In this document: positions 8,472 to 17,736 of the stretch, piece by piece
How the letters are laid out: every line of letters begins with the position of its first letter
Position numbering within the stretch: the stretch's first letter is position 1
Assembly (NCBI RefSeq): GCF_000336775.1
Contig: NZ_AOLJ01000015.1
Span: forward strand, 62,001 to 126,000
Source of the DNA: Haloferax gibbonsii ATCC 33959
Lineage (GTDB): Archaea > Halobacteriota > Halobacteria > Halobacteriales > Haloferacaceae
Length of the DNA: 64,000 nt
Reading direction: 5' to 3'
Program-made: the position numbers and the translations under genes
The notes under the pieces: generated by a model
Database searches by the model: none
Told to the model about the DNA's origin: nothing
The model's input: the letters and a program-made list of their open reading frames with translations, nothing else

Positions 8472-8936
8472 ACCCCGATATGACACCCGTAGAGCGGATA
8501 AGCTTGTGGGCGGTCTCGTCTCGCGGTTCCGGTGCGATTCCGCCGTCGAAACGACCGATTTCGGCACCCCTGAGCGGTTGGGTGATTTGAACATACGAAT
8601 TCTGATATTTATCTGAATGTCGACTGTCCGGCCTCCCTTTATATCCTCTCCGGTGATGCGGCACTGTTCACCATGTGACCGATTCAGACGGCTCGTCTCC
8701 CCCCTCACGTTCTACTGGATATCACCGTTACGTCTGTCGATTTTCTCCGCCGAGATTTCACTTCCGCTCCGCTCTAACTACGGTTATGTGGCTTCCGTCC
8801 GTTCTATGAATCCGTGCACTTCGGACCCGGTCGTCGGCCGCCGACGTAATTGCACTAATTATGATACGTTCGGCGGTCGAACCTCCGAGTTCGAAGCCCT
8901 TAACCAACCACGCAACACACACCAATATCGTCACCA
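8472..8936. other. Gene-free region upstream of nrdJ
   Basis: About 465 bases without a convincing gene. It holds an A/T-rich imperfect palindrome at 8599-8618 and a perfect TAATT-N5-AATTA inverted repeat at 8847-8861. A TATA-like cccttaacc lies near 8897-8905, about 35 bases before the small ORF at 8937. It presumably carries the promoters of the small membrane gene and of nrdJ. Confidence 0.45.
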
Positions 8937-9005
8937 ATGAGCGGAATTTCCGGACACTATCGACGCGACCTCGCCCGAACGCGGCTCGGGCGGGAGGAAC
9001 AGTAA
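8937..9005 (+). CDS. 22-residue ORF directly before nrdJ
   Basis: Starts ATG at 8937 and ends TAA at 9003-9005, one base before the nrdJ ATG. The peptide begins MSGISGHYRRDLARTR and is basic and hydrophilic. The position is right for the first ORF of the nrdJ mRNA, since a TATA-like element lies about 35 bases upstream. It could be a true microprotein or a leader ORF that couples translation to nrdJ. The tight spacing supports translation; no homologue was recognised. Confidence 0.45.
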   Translation: MSGISGHYRRDLARTRLGREEQ

Positions 9006-9006
9006 G

Positions 9007-12000
9007 ATGAGCGACGCGAACCTCTCGACGGACGAAATCGTGCTTCCGGTCAAGCGGACCGAAGGCGAGACCCTCGAAGAACGGATGACGGGCAACGCCT
9101 ACAACAATATTCTCCCCGCCCGTTACCTCCGCAAGGACGCCGACGGCGACCTCGTCGAGACGCAGGAGGACCTGTTCCCCCGCGTCGCGAAGAACATCGC
9201 GCTCGCCGAGGCCGTCTTCGAGGCCGAACAGCGCGACATCGAAATCACGGTCACTCCCGACCTCATCAAGCCGGACCACCCGCGCCGCGACGAACTCGCC
9301 GAGGAGGTCTTCGGCAAGGGCGTCACGGCCGACGACGACGAGGCCGAGACGACGCTTTCGGTCTACAACGTCAACAAGTTCGCCTACGAAACCCTCGTCC
9401 CCGAACTTCCGGAGGGCGTCCGCGAGGTCGTCGTCGAGAAGCGCGAGACGTTCGAAGAGATGATGGGACAGCTCTCGTTCATGCCGAACTCGCCGACGCT
9501 GATGAACGCCGGCGACGAGCTTCAGCAGCTTTCGGCCTGTTTCGTCGACTCGCCCGGCGACGACATCACGGACATCCACCAGACGGCCAAGGAGGCCGCC
9601 GAGGTGTTCCAGTCCGGCGGCGGCATGGGCTACGCCTTCTGGAAGCTCCGCCCCTACGGCGACGCGGTCGGTTCGACCGGCGGCATCGCCTCCGGCCCCA
9701 TCACGTTCATGCGGACGTTCGACCAGATGTGCGAGACCATCGCGCAGGGCGGCGCGCGCCGCGGCGCGCAGATGGGCGTCATGCGCGTCAGCCACCCCGA
9801 CGTCATCCAGTTCCTCCACGCGAAGAACAAGGACGTCTCGCTCGCGCACACGCTCCGCCTGAACGACCCCGACGACTTCACCCACACCAAGTTCGTCGAC
9901 GCGCTCGACGAGGCGCGCGAACTCATCGACGAGGACGGTCGCGTCCCCAAGCACCTCCGTAACGCCGTCGAAGGCCACCTCTCGAACTTCAATATCTCGG
10001 TCGGTATCACCGACGGCTTCATGGAGGCGCTGTACAACGACGAGGAGTTCGTCTTCACGAACCCCCGCACCGAAGAGCCGCACGTCGCCACGCCCCAGAC
10101 GAAGGAAATCTACGACATGTTCGGTCTCGGCGAGCACGTCGAGGTCGGCGAGGTCCTCTCGGTCCCCGCGAAGAAACTCTGGAACCAGATTATCGAGGGC
10201 GCGTGGGAGAACGGCGAACCCGGTGTCGTCTACCTCGAGCGCGCAAACAAGCAGCACTCCTTCGACGTCGAGAAACATCCCGACCACCGCATCCTCGCGA
10301 CCAACCCCTGCGGCGAACAGCCGCTCGAGGAGTACGAGGCGTGTAACCTCGGCCACATCAACCTCTCGACGCTCGTCGCGGAGGACTCGCCCGACTGGCG
10401 CGTCTGGTACGACGCCCACGGCGACGAGTACGACTCGCTTGAGGCCGCGACGGACGCCTTCCTGGAAGACGCCGTCGACTGGGAGGAGTTCGACCACCGC
10501 ATCGACAACGGCACGCGCTTCCTCGAAAACGTCGTCACGATGTCGGACTTCCCGGTCGAGAAGATCGAGGAGAAGGTCCGCGAACTCCGTAAAATCGGGC
10601 TCGGCATCATGGGACTCGCCCAGATGTACATCCAGCTCGGCGTCCGCTACGGCTCCGACGAGGGCAACGAAATCGCCCAACAGCTCATGACCCACATCAA
10701 CCACGGGTCCAAGCGGGCGTCCCACGAACTCGCCGAAGAACGCGGCCCGTTCGAGGCGTGGGAGGACTCGAAGTACGCGAACCCGACCGAGTACCGCGAG
10801 TGGTTCGAACACCACACCGGCGAGTCCGCCGACGACTGGGAAGACGGCTACCCCATCCGCAACCACAACACGACGACCATCGCCCCGACGGGTACCACGT
10901 CGATGGTGTCGAACACCACCGGCGGCTGTGAGCCCATCTACAACGTCGCCTACTACAAGAACGTCTCCGACGACGTGCAGGGCGACGAGATGCTCGTCGA
11001 GTTCGACGACTACTTCCTCCGCGTGCTGGAGGCCAACGACATCGACGTCGAGGCCGTCAAGCGCGAGGCCCAAGAGCAGATGGCCAACAACGAGTTCGAC
11101 GGCGTCTCCTCGCTGTCGACCGTCCCGGACGCCATCTCCGAGCTGTTCGTCGTGACCTCCGACCTCGCGGGTATCGAGCACGCGGGCGTCCAGTGCGCCC
11201 TCCAGAGCGGCGTCGACTCCGCCATCTCGAAGACCTGTAACTTCCCGAACAGCGCGTCGAAGGAGGACATGGACGAGGTCTACCGCTACATCTACGACCA
11301 CGGCGGCAAGGGCGTCACCGTCTACCGCGACGGCACCCGCTCGAAGCAGGTGCTCACCACGCGCGCGAAGAACACCGAGTTCTCCGACGACGAGGAGGCC
11401 GCAGAGGCCATCGTCTCGCAGATTCGCGACGTGTTCGGCGACGTGGAGGCGTTCCTCGAATCCGAGGAGGTCTCGGACCTCATCGGCAGCGAACTCGAAC
11501 TCGCCTTCGCCGATTCGCCGAGCGACGTCGGCAAGAAGCGCCCCCGTCCGGACGTGCTGTACGGCGTCACCCAGCGCATCGACACCGGCTACGGGAAGCT
11601 CTACGTCAACATCAACGAGGACGAACACGGCGAGCCGTTCGAGCTGTTCGCCAACATCGGTAACTCCGGCGGCTTCACCGCGTCCTTCACCGAGGCGCTC
11701 GCCAAGACCGTCTCCACGTCGCTCCGCTCGGGCGTCGACCCCGAGGAGATCGCGAACGAACTGAAGGGTATCCGGAGCCCGAAGGTCGCCTGGGACAAAG
11801 GCGAGCAGATTAACTCCATCCCGGACGCCATCGGCACCGCGATGCGCCGGTATCTCGACGGCGACATCGACAAGGGTTACCCGCAACAGCAGAACCTGAC
11901 CGAGGTCGAAGCCGAGGCCGCCGCGGCCGAGGACGCGGACACCGACGGCGGCGTCGCCGTCGACGACGGCCCCGGTGGCAGTTCCGACGCCGTTGCGGAC

Positions 12001-12108
12001 CTGCTCGCGGCGGGCGAGAGCCCCGAGTGTCCCGAGTGCGGCGAGATGGACCTCTACTACTCCGAAGGCTGTAAGACCTGCCAGAACTGCGGCTGGTCCG
12101 AGTGCTGA
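9007..12108 (+). CDS. nrdJ: Adenosylcobalamin-dependent ribonucleoside-diphosphate reductase (class II)
   Basis: Reduces ribonucleotides to deoxyribonucleotides, using vitamin B12 as the radical source. The 1033-residue length fits large class II enzymes with a C-terminal extension. Seen: LQQLSACFVDSP with a redox cysteine, the active-site loop ATNPCGEQPLEEYEACNLGH, and APTGTTSMVSNTTGGCEP. A TSCPD-like domain lies near residues 855-950. The C-terminal zinc/redox tail is CPECGEMDLYYSEGCK followed by TCQNCGW. No intein interrupts it. A 22-codon ORF precedes it by one base. It needs B12 but not oxygen. Confidence 0.97.
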   Translation: MSDANLSTDEIVLPVKRTEGETLEERMTGNAYNNILPARYLRKDADGDLVETQEDLFPRVAKNIALAEAVFEAEQRDIEITVTPDLIKPDHPRRDELAEEVFGKGVTADDDEAETTLSVYNVNKFAYETLVPELPEGVREVVVEKRETFEEMMGQLSFMPNSPTLMNAGDELQQLSACFVDSPGDDITDIHQTAKEAAEVFQSGGGMGYAFWKLRPYGDAVGSTGGIASGPITFMRTFDQMCETIAQGGARRGAQMGVMRVSHPDVIQFLHAKNKDVSLAHTLRLNDPDDFTHTKFVDALDEARELIDEDGRVPKHLRNAVEGHLSNFNISVGITDGFMEALYNDEEFVFTNPRTEEPHVATPQTKEIYDMFGLGEHVEVGEVLSVPAKKLWNQIIEGAWENGEPGVVYLERANKQHSFDVEKHPDHRILATNPCGEQPLEEYEACNLGHINLSTLVAEDSPDWRVWYDAHGDEYDSLEAATDAFLEDAVDWEEFDHRIDNGTRFLENVVTMSDFPVEKIEEKVRELRKIGLGIMGLAQMYIQLGVRYGSDEGNEIAQQLMTHINHGSKRASHELAEERGPFEAWEDSKYANPTEYREWFEHHTGESADDWEDGYPIRNHNTTTIAPTGTTSMVSNTTGGCEPIYNVAYYKNVSDDVQGDEMLVEFDDYFLRVLEANDIDVEAVKREAQEQMANNEFDGVSSLSTVPDAISELFVVTSDLAGIEHAGVQCALQSGVDSAISKTCNFPNSASKEDMDEVYRYIYDHGGKGVTVYRDGTRSKQVLTTRAKNTEFSDDEEAAEAIVSQIRDVFGDVEAFLESEEVSDLIGSELELAFADSPSDVGKKRPRPDVLYGVTQRIDTGYGKLYVNINEDEHGEPFELFANIGNSGGFTASFTEALAKTVSTSLRSGVDPEEIANELKGIRSPKVAWDKGEQINSIPDAIGTAMRRYLDGDIDKGYPQQQNLTEVEAEAAAAEDADTDGGVAVDDGPGGSSDAVADLLAAGESPECPECGEMDLYYSEGCKTCQNCGWSEC

Positions 12109-12854
12109 ACGCGAGACGGTAACTCCCGCCGTCGCCGTCTCGTCCGTCACTCGATTTCCGCTCTTTTCTTTTGCGCTCCTCGACCCCACGAGTCTGCACT
12201 GTCCAGTCTCGTTGGCGTGTTCGACGCGAAGGTGTCGTCGAGGCCGGCGGGAGAGACACGCCAATCGTGGACTCTATCGCTCGCACAGTACCCTCATCTC
12301 TCGGGGACAGCCATCGCTCCCTCCGGATGGACCGCCCGTCGACGGCGGGAGAGATGTGGTGAGATAGAGTGAGATAGAGTGCGACTGTGGAGCCCGCGCT
12401 CGTATCGCTCCGGTGACCCGACGCTGTTCGAGACGAGATGTATCGACCGACGAGACGAGAGACGCAGTCACTCGACCGTTCCCTCGACTGCGTAGTACGG
12501 CACGTCGTGAACTGCGAGCGCGTCGGCCCACGTAGTCGGTCACGACTGCCATCGGTCTCGGCTCACTCACGGCGGTCGACCGGCCGCCACCCGGTGCAAT
12601 TCGTTCTCCGCACGTCGCCGACGGAACGCGAAGACTGGCCTTCGACGAACCCACAAACCACGCACAGCGACTGGGAAGGACAAGAACCACCTCGGTACGA
12701 CCGTGCGTCTCGGTTCTGTACGTCGTCTGGTCGTCAAGCGGAGTCGTCGCCACTAGCTTTAGCTTTCTACCTTCGAGGGCTGCACGTCGCGACGTTACTC
12801 GCCGTTTGAGTGCGTGACGACTGTCGACGCGAGTGCTGCGGCTGTCGGGTCAGC
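12109..12854. other. Long gene-free intergenic region between nrdJ and the S-layer gene
   Basis: T-rich tracts after nrdJ (around 12163-12174, cttttcttttg) look like an archaeal terminator. A perfect 10-bp tandem duplication, gagatagagt, lies at 12361-12380. ORFs on both strands here have poor composition and no recognisable motif. I see no gene. Confidence 0.5.
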
Positions 12855-12856
12855 GT

Positions 12857-12893
12857 CGAAAGAAAGGAAAAACGCCGGGAAGGGTCCCGGTGG
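12857..12893 (-). terminator. Terminator of the S-layer gene
   Basis: Read on the minus strand just past the stop codon, a short G/C inverted repeat (cgggacccttcccg) is followed by the T-rich gtttttcctttcttt. That is a typical strong archaeal terminator for an abundantly transcribed gene. Confidence 0.6.
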
Positions 12894-12903
12894 TTAGCTA
12901 TCG

Positions 12904-15648
12904 TTAGTTGTCGCGGCGGACCGCGAGGAGCGCAGCGGCGACGAGCGCGACGAGGGCGACAACGACACCGAAGCCGGGCGTCTGGGACGACGTGGTGGTC
13001 GTCTCGTCAGCCGTCGTGGTGGCGGCGGTGGTCGTCGTAGCCGCAGTCGTGGTCGTCGTGTCTGCGGTCGTCGTGGTGTCAGCCGTCGTCGTGGTGTCCT
13101 CAGCCGTCGTGGTGGAGGTTTCCACGGACTCGACGACGTTGCCGTCGACTTCCTCGTCGGACGCGACGCCACCGTCAGCCGTCACGGTGAACGTGTCGCC
13201 GACGCTCTGCTCGGAGAAGTCGAAGCTACCGGAGAACGAGCCGTCTGCCTGGACGTAGACCGTAGCGGTCTTCAGGAAGCGCGGCTGCGTGTCACCGTCG
13301 GACTCAACGCGGAGCGTGAGTTCCGTACCGGGCGCGACGTTCGAGGAGCCAGAGATCATCTGGTCCGCAGCGTTCGTCACGTTGACCGGGTCAGCGTCGA
13401 ACGTGTGTTCGGCTTCGACGTGCTCGTAGGAGTCAGTCTGCGACGAGTTGTCGTCAACGAGCGCAAGGTTGGAGGAAGAGACCTCGTCTTCCTCGATCAT
13501 CTTGAACTGGACGTTGAACGAGTCGTCGTCGTCGACGTCGACAGCGTTACCGGAGGTCTTCTCAGAGGACTGGAGAACACCGTCGTCGTTCTCGTCGCGG
13601 TACGCGTCAATTTCGTCCGAGTCGAACACGACGAAGTACGTGTCGTTGTCGCCGTCTGCGACAACAGAGGCGTTAGCGACGTCGAGGATCTTCGGGTCGC
13701 GGTTCGGGTCGGGGTTCGTCTGGTTGATCGTCAGACGGTAGGAGTCGTCGTAACCGTTGCCGGTCGCGAAGAAGTTAGGCGTCTCGTCGTCCTGGGCACC
13801 CGTCGTGCCCTCGAGACCGGAGGCCTCGATCTGGACGACAACCTGGTCTTCGAACGCGATCTGGCTGTCTTCAGTGATGTTGCCGTTCTCGAGCGCCTCG
13901 GAGACCTCGTCGAGGTCCGTCAGCGACTCGCCGGCCGGAGCGGTCCACGTGCGGACCGCGGAGACGCCGCCTTCCTCGAGGACGAGGGTCGCGACGTTCT
14001 CGCTGTCAGAGACTGCGCTGCCCGTGCGGACTTCGAGGTCGTAGTCGCCAGCGTCGATGAGGTTGCTGGTCGCGAGGCCGACTTCGGCCACGCCGTCGTT
14101 ACCAGACAGGACGTCATCGTCGCCGTCTTCGACGTCGAAGACGCTGCTCGGGTTGTTGTTACCGGTGGCGGTGGACTTCGAGGAGTCCCAGAGGAGGATG
14201 ACTTCGCCGTCGTCGTTACCGTCTTCGACGGTGACGTTAGCGGCGTAGCCCTGCTCCCAGCTACCGATGGAGACCGTTGCGGTGTCAGTGTTTTCGACGG
14301 TCACCGGGATGGAGACAACGTCGCCGCGCTGCTCGGTGATGACGGACTCGCCGAAGTCGGCGGAGCCCTCACCGGCGTCTTCCACGGTGATGGTGTCGGA
14401 TTCGACGGAGACACCGGAGGCCGTGTCGGTCACTTCGACCGTGTAGTCGCCGGTGTCGAGGTCGAGTTCGCTCGCGTTGAACTCGAAGTCGTATTCACCC
14501 TGACCGTTGAGGTTGACAGTCATGCTCCCGTCGTCGACTTCGTCGCCGTCGTCGTCGAGGAGAGCGATCTTGACGTTCTCGCGGTCGGAGTTCGCGTTGA
14601 CCGTACCTTCGATGAGGTCCTCGTCGGTGACGTTCAGGTCGTCGATGGAGACCTCGAGACCGAGGTCACGGACCTGAATCTTCTCGTCGAGGCCGGTACC
14701 GATGGTGATGTTGTAGCGCTGGAGTTCGCGGTTGGACGTGTCGAACGTGTAGACCGCGGAGGTCGAGCCGGTCGAACCGGAGCGGAAGAAGCTCTCGACG
14801 TCGTCCTGACTGTCGTCAGATTCGACTTCGACAGCCGTGCCGAGGTTACCGCTCGTCGCTGCAACGGTCTCGCCCTTGTAGGCGTCGGTGACGGAGACAG
14901 CGCCGTCGTCCGTGACCGTGACCGTCGCGACGGTGACCGTCGAGTTGTAGTCGTCGTCGAGACCCTCTTCGAGCTCGTTGCCCTCGGTGTCTTCGACACC
15001 TTCGAGGTTCACGACGATGTCACCGGTGTAGAGGTCGTTCGTCTGGATGACGAGCTGACCGGGGTTGTTCTGGGTCGGACCAGAGGAGACAACCGCGGAG
15101 GTGACCTCTTCGCCGTCCTGGTACACTTCGATGTTGCCAGCGTAGTTGTCAACTTCCTCGTTGAACGAGAGTTCGAGGAGGTCGTTGCTGCCGTCGTTGT
15201 AGTGGACGGCGGAGATGAGCTCAGGCTCGTCGTTGTTCGTGACTGTGACCGTGGAGCTCACGTCTTCGGACGTCGTGCCCGTGACGGGAGCGCCGGCGGT
15301 CTCAGCCGCGGCCAGCTCGTACTGACCGGGCGTCAGGTCAGAGACGTCGAGGCCACTGACGAGAACGTCCATGGCCGAGCCCGCGGTATAGGAGTCGTTA
15401 GTTGCGACCGGTTCGCCAGAGTCGAGTGTACCGTCGTCGTCAAGGTCGATCCAGACGGTGGTGTTGTTGTCACCAGCCGTGGCGTCAACCGTGACGTCGA
15501 CAGTTGCGCTGCTTCCACTCACCGTCGTGGTGTTGATGGAAGTAGCGGCAGCAGCAGCACTACCCGTAAACGCGATGGACCCGGCGAAAACCGAGAAGAC
15601 CATCAGCGCAGCGAGGAGTACCGCGCGGATTTGCTTATTTCGTGTCAT
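12904..15648 (-). CDS. csg: S-layer glycoprotein
   Basis: A secreted, lipid-anchored surface protein of 914 residues likely to form the cell wall lattice. The signal peptide ends near residue 34 (SVFAGSIAFTGSAAA), almost the same as in H. volcanii Csg. The body is acidic, beta-rich and Ig-like, with many N-x-S/T sequons (for example NTT, NST, NVT). Residues 845-890 are Thr-rich, suited to O-glycosylation. The C-terminus has PGF near residue 892, a hydrophobic helix and RRDN, the archaeosortase A signal. The start at 15648 places the signal peptide correctly; an in-frame Met nine codons upstream is less likely. The mature part differs from the classical volcanii protein as I recall it. Confidence 0.93.
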   Translation of the reverse strand: MTRNKQIRAVLLAALMVFSVFAGSIAFTGSAAAAATSINTTTVSGSSATVDVTVDATAGDNNTTVWIDLDDDGTLDSGEPVATNDSYTAGSAMDVLVSGLDVSDLTPGQYELAAAETAGAPVTGTTSEDVSSTVTVTNNDEPELISAVHYNDGSNDLLELSFNEEVDNYAGNIEVYQDGEEVTSAVVSSGPTQNNPGQLVIQTNDLYTGDIVVNLEGVEDTEGNELEEGLDDDYNSTVTVATVTVTDDGAVSVTDAYKGETVAATSGNLGTAVEVESDDSQDDVESFFRSGSTGSTSAVYTFDTSNRELQRYNITIGTGLDEKIQVRDLGLEVSIDDLNVTDEDLIEGTVNANSDRENVKIALLDDDGDEVDDGSMTVNLNGQGEYDFEFNASELDLDTGDYTVEVTDTASGVSVESDTITVEDAGEGSADFGESVITEQRGDVVSIPVTVENTDTATVSIGSWEQGYAANVTVEDGNDDGEVILLWDSSKSTATGNNNPSSVFDVEDGDDDVLSGNDGVAEVGLATSNLIDAGDYDLEVRTGSAVSDSENVATLVLEEGGVSAVRTWTAPAGESLTDLDEVSEALENGNITEDSQIAFEDQVVVQIEASGLEGTTGAQDDETPNFFATGNGYDDSYRLTINQTNPDPNRDPKILDVANASVVADGDNDTYFVVFDSDEIDAYRDENDDGVLQSSEKTSGNAVDVDDDDSFNVQFKMIEEDEVSSSNLALVDDNSSQTDSYEHVEAEHTFDADPVNVTNAADQMISGSSNVAPGTELTLRVESDGDTQPRFLKTATVYVQADGSFSGSFDFSEQSVGDTFTVTADGGVASDEEVDGNVVESVETSTTTAEDTTTTADTTTTADTTTTTAATTTTAATTTADETTTTSSQTPGFGVVVALVALVAAALLAVRRDN
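13003..13116 (-). repeat. Thr-rich codon repeat in the S-layer gene
   Basis: Imperfect repetition of a gtcgtcgtggtgtc-like unit encodes runs of TTTAD and TTTTAA just before the PGF-CTERM anchor. It forms the O-glycosylated membrane-proximal spacer and can expand or contract by slippage. Confidence 0.7.
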
Positions 15649-15785
15649 TGTTGATGGTGTTGCAGTCGGGGACATCGTTTTCGTCGGCCCTCGGACGGAA
15701 CCAAGCCGGGCAGAACCCGGGCCGAGGCGAGGTACTCACAGATGCCTCCGTGGGCAGGGGTACAGTTTGCTCTGTTGACCGTTCG

Positions 15786-15796
15786 CGGTAAATACT
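15786..15796 (-). promoter_or_regulatory. Probable S-layer gene promoter
   Basis: On the minus strand an AGTATTTACC TATA-like element lies about 145 bases before the start codon. This implies an unusually long 5' leader of about 115 bases, comparable to the leader I recall for the H. volcanii S-layer gene. Confidence 0.45.
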
Positions 15797-16228
15797 TTGT
15801 GTGATTGAATGGTTTCTGAAACGTTACCAATCGTGTCACACAGGCCTCGAAACCCGATTCTACCCCACAAAGCATATGTACGTCTGTTGAAAATATATCT
15901 AGCGCGTGCGCACGCCACCTTGGGTAGGAACGGCGTCCCCGGTTCGCCGGGGGCGTACTCGTTCTCGATAACTATTCGTCGAGCCTTGGCTGTCGAAGCC
16001 ACTCGACGTCGGCACTTCTCACAGATTTGGATTGTCGACCGCGTCTGCGGACGTACGTCCCTCGCGTGTACTATGGGACTCCACGCGTACGTGCGAAAGA
16101 CACATTTTTTGGTACGTTTATCGTCACCAGCCGACAGCCATACCGAGTAGTGGAGAAGAACGACCGGGAACGTGTCAGACATTCTTTAAACTGATTCGAC
16201 GACGGAGTACCATCACCCTCTTAAACGA
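15797..16228. other. A/T-richer intergenic region between S-layer and pilin genes
   Basis: Lower G+C than its surroundings, with stretches such as gaaaatatatct near 15889-15900. No gene is supported. The region separates two divergent surface-protein promoters and may hold regulatory sites. Confidence 0.4.
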
Positions 16229-16299
16229 CATATAAACACTATATTAATGCCCGAATTGTTTCGAGAAACCATCCATTAATCTGGCACGTACATTTAAGT
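16229..16299 (+). promoter_or_regulatory. pilA: Candidate pilin promoters
   Basis: Two TATA-like elements lie before the pilin pair: CATATAAAC at 16229-16237 and CATTTAAG at 16291-16298. Either would give a leader of roughly 110-170 bases before the ATG at 16431, so the pilin mRNA is probably not leaderless. Confidence 0.4.
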
Positions 16300-16430
16300 T
16301 ACCCCGGGGATACGAGTCGGTTGGACACACCGCGACGGGTGCCGGGCAGGGATGACGGTTGCGCAGCGATGAACGCGTGCGCACCGGCGTCTTCGGCGAG
16401 CGATACCGTCCCGGGTGTCGGACACAACGC

Positions 16431-16859
16431 ATGCAACTCAAACATCTCTTCACGGAAGACCGTGCAGTCAGTCCCGTCATCGGGGTTATCCTGATGGTGG
16501 CAATTACAGTCATCCTCGCGGCCGTTATTGGTACCTTCGTCCTCGGTCTCGGCGACCAAGTGAGCGAGACGTCCCCGCAGGCGAGTTTTAGTTTCGATTA
16601 CGACGGGTCTAGTGCGCTGACGATTACCCACGAGAGCGGTGAGCAGATTCCGGCGAATCAAGTCACTGTGACGGGTGACTTTGACAGCCCTGGTAATGCC
16701 TGGACTTCTTACGCAGGTTCTGATCCAATTACTGCTGGTGGCTCAGCAGTTGTAAACAAGAGTGGTGGTTTCAGCGACGGTGATACTGTCCGCGTCGTGT
16801 GGACCTCCGAGAGTGGGAGTACGTCGTCCACCCTTCAGAAATGGACCTACAACGGATAG
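16431..16859 (+). CDS. pilA: PilA-type type IV pilin, first of tandem pair
   Basis: A 142-residue prepilin. After a short charged leader (MQLKHLFTEDRA), prepilin peptidase PibD would cut before [19 protein letters not shown], the hydrophobic domain conserved in Haloferax PilA proteins. The remainder is a Ser/Thr-rich beta head ending TSSTLQKWTYNG. The subunit would assemble into adhesion pili. The start at 16431 is chosen because it puts the class III signal at the N-terminus. The next pilin ATG follows the stop directly, so both are on one mRNA. Reminiscent of the pilA3/pilA4 pair of H. volcanii. Confidence 0.93.
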   Translation: MQLKHLFTEDRAVSPVIGVILMVAITVILAAVIGTFVLGLGDQVSETSPQASFSFDYDGSSALTITHESGEQIPANQVTVTGDFDSPGNAWTSYAGSDPITAGGSAVVNKSGGFSDGDTVRVVWTSESGSTSSTLQKWTYNG

Positions 16860-17333
16860 ATGAACTTCAAACAACTCCTCGCTGAGGACGACGCGGTATC
16901 ACCGGTTATCGGTGTTATCCTCATGGTCGCGATTACCGTTATCCTCGCGGCCGTCATCGGCACGTTCGTCCTCGGTCTCGGCGACCAAGTCGGCGACACC
17001 GCCCCACAGGCGAGTTTCAGCTTCGACTATCAGGATGGGTCGTCGCTAGATAACCTCACCGTCACCCACGACAGCGGGACGGCAATTGACGCTGAAAACG
17101 TCAACCTGACCGCCGATACATCGTTCCAAACGGTTGCATCAGACGGGAGCCTCAGCACGGCCAACACTAGCAAGTCCTTCGCAGACATGGGCGTCTCTGA
17201 CGACGTGACTGCGGGAACGTCCGTCCAAGTCGGAAACAGCACCTTCGACAGCGCAACGTTCCGCATCGTCTGGACCTCCGAGAGTGGCAGTAACTCCGCC
17301 ACGCTCCAGAAGTGGTCCGGCCCCGACGCCTAA
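16860..17333 (+). CDS. pilA: PilA-type type IV pilin, second of tandem pair
   Basis: 157 residues, starting with no gap after the previous stop. The leader [12 protein letters not shown] is followed by the same hydrophobic domain [19 protein letters not shown] as the upstream pilin. The head domains differ in the middle but share FSFDY and a closing TSESGS...ATLQKW motif, so the genes arose by duplication with selection on the core helix. Likely a minor or alternative pilus subunit. Confidence 0.93.
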   Translation: MNFKQLLAEDDAVSPVIGVILMVAITVILAAVIGTFVLGLGDQVGDTAPQASFSFDYQDGSSLDNLTVTHDSGTAIDAENVNLTADTSFQTVASDGSLSTANTSKSFADMGVSDDVTAGTSVQVGNSTFDSATFRIVWTSESGSNSATLQKWSGPDA

Positions 17334-17495
17334 ACGCGACACAACCTTCGCGGCAACGTTTTCTTCGGACCGCCTGACTGCGTAGCGTTGCGGCTGGCAC
17401 GACCACGGAACGCGTCGCTACCACGGCTGCGGCGAACGAAACGTGCTCTCACGAGAAAAGACGGTTTTAGTCGGTACGACGGGCGAGTGCCGGAC

Positions 17496-17684
17496 TCAGA
17501 CCGGACGGCCGCCCTCGGACGTGCCGACCAGCCACGTCCCGAGCGTGAGCGCGCCGGCACCGACGGCGAGCGCGTAGGACATCACCTGTGCGGCGTTCGG
17601 CAGCATTCCCGGCAGCATCGCGAGCGTCCCGACGATCATCAGCGCCATCCCGATGACGGCTTGCTTCGAACTGAGCAGTCCCAT
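17496..17684 (-). CDS. Small two-helix membrane protein
   Basis: A 62-residue protein with hydrophobic helices near residues 9-27 and 34-53, and a short polar C-terminus. The clean N-terminus MGLLSSKQAVIGMAL and the good spacing from the next gene support it. No family assigned. It converges on the pilin genes. Confidence 0.7.
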   Translation of the reverse strand: MGLLSSKQAVIGMALMIVGTLAMLPGMLPNAAQVMSYALAVGAGALTLGTWLVGTSEGGRPV

Positions 17685-17736
17685 GTCCGTCTCTCCGGAA
17701 GCGTCCGATATGGAACTTGCGCTTTTGCTTCGCCGG

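Noticed and set aside
8472-8936. Cobalamin riboswitch before nrdJ
   Set aside because: No B12-box-like conserved sequence is visible, and such riboswitches are not expected in haloarchaea.
8758-12264. Very long antisense ORF (1168 codons) opposite nrdJ
   Set aside because: An artefact of high-GC codon use; low-complexity Val/Asp/Arg-rich translation with no domain, while nrdJ on the other strand is unmistakable.
12274-12809. ORFs of 120-160 codons on both strands between nrdJ and the S-layer gene
   Set aside because: Basic, Ser/Arg-rich, not acidic like haloarchaeal proteins; no promoter-start spacing or motif.
13405-15654. 749-codon ORF opposite the S-layer gene
   Set aside because: Same shadow effect; no motif, and the signal peptide and PGF-CTERM tail place the gene on the minus strand.
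15736-16182. 148-codon minus-strand ORF between the S-layer and pilin genes, with a CEKCRRR segment
   Set aside because: It contains a Cys pair that hints at a zinc ribbon, but overlaps the probable S-layer promoter and leader and has no second Cys pair or good start signal.
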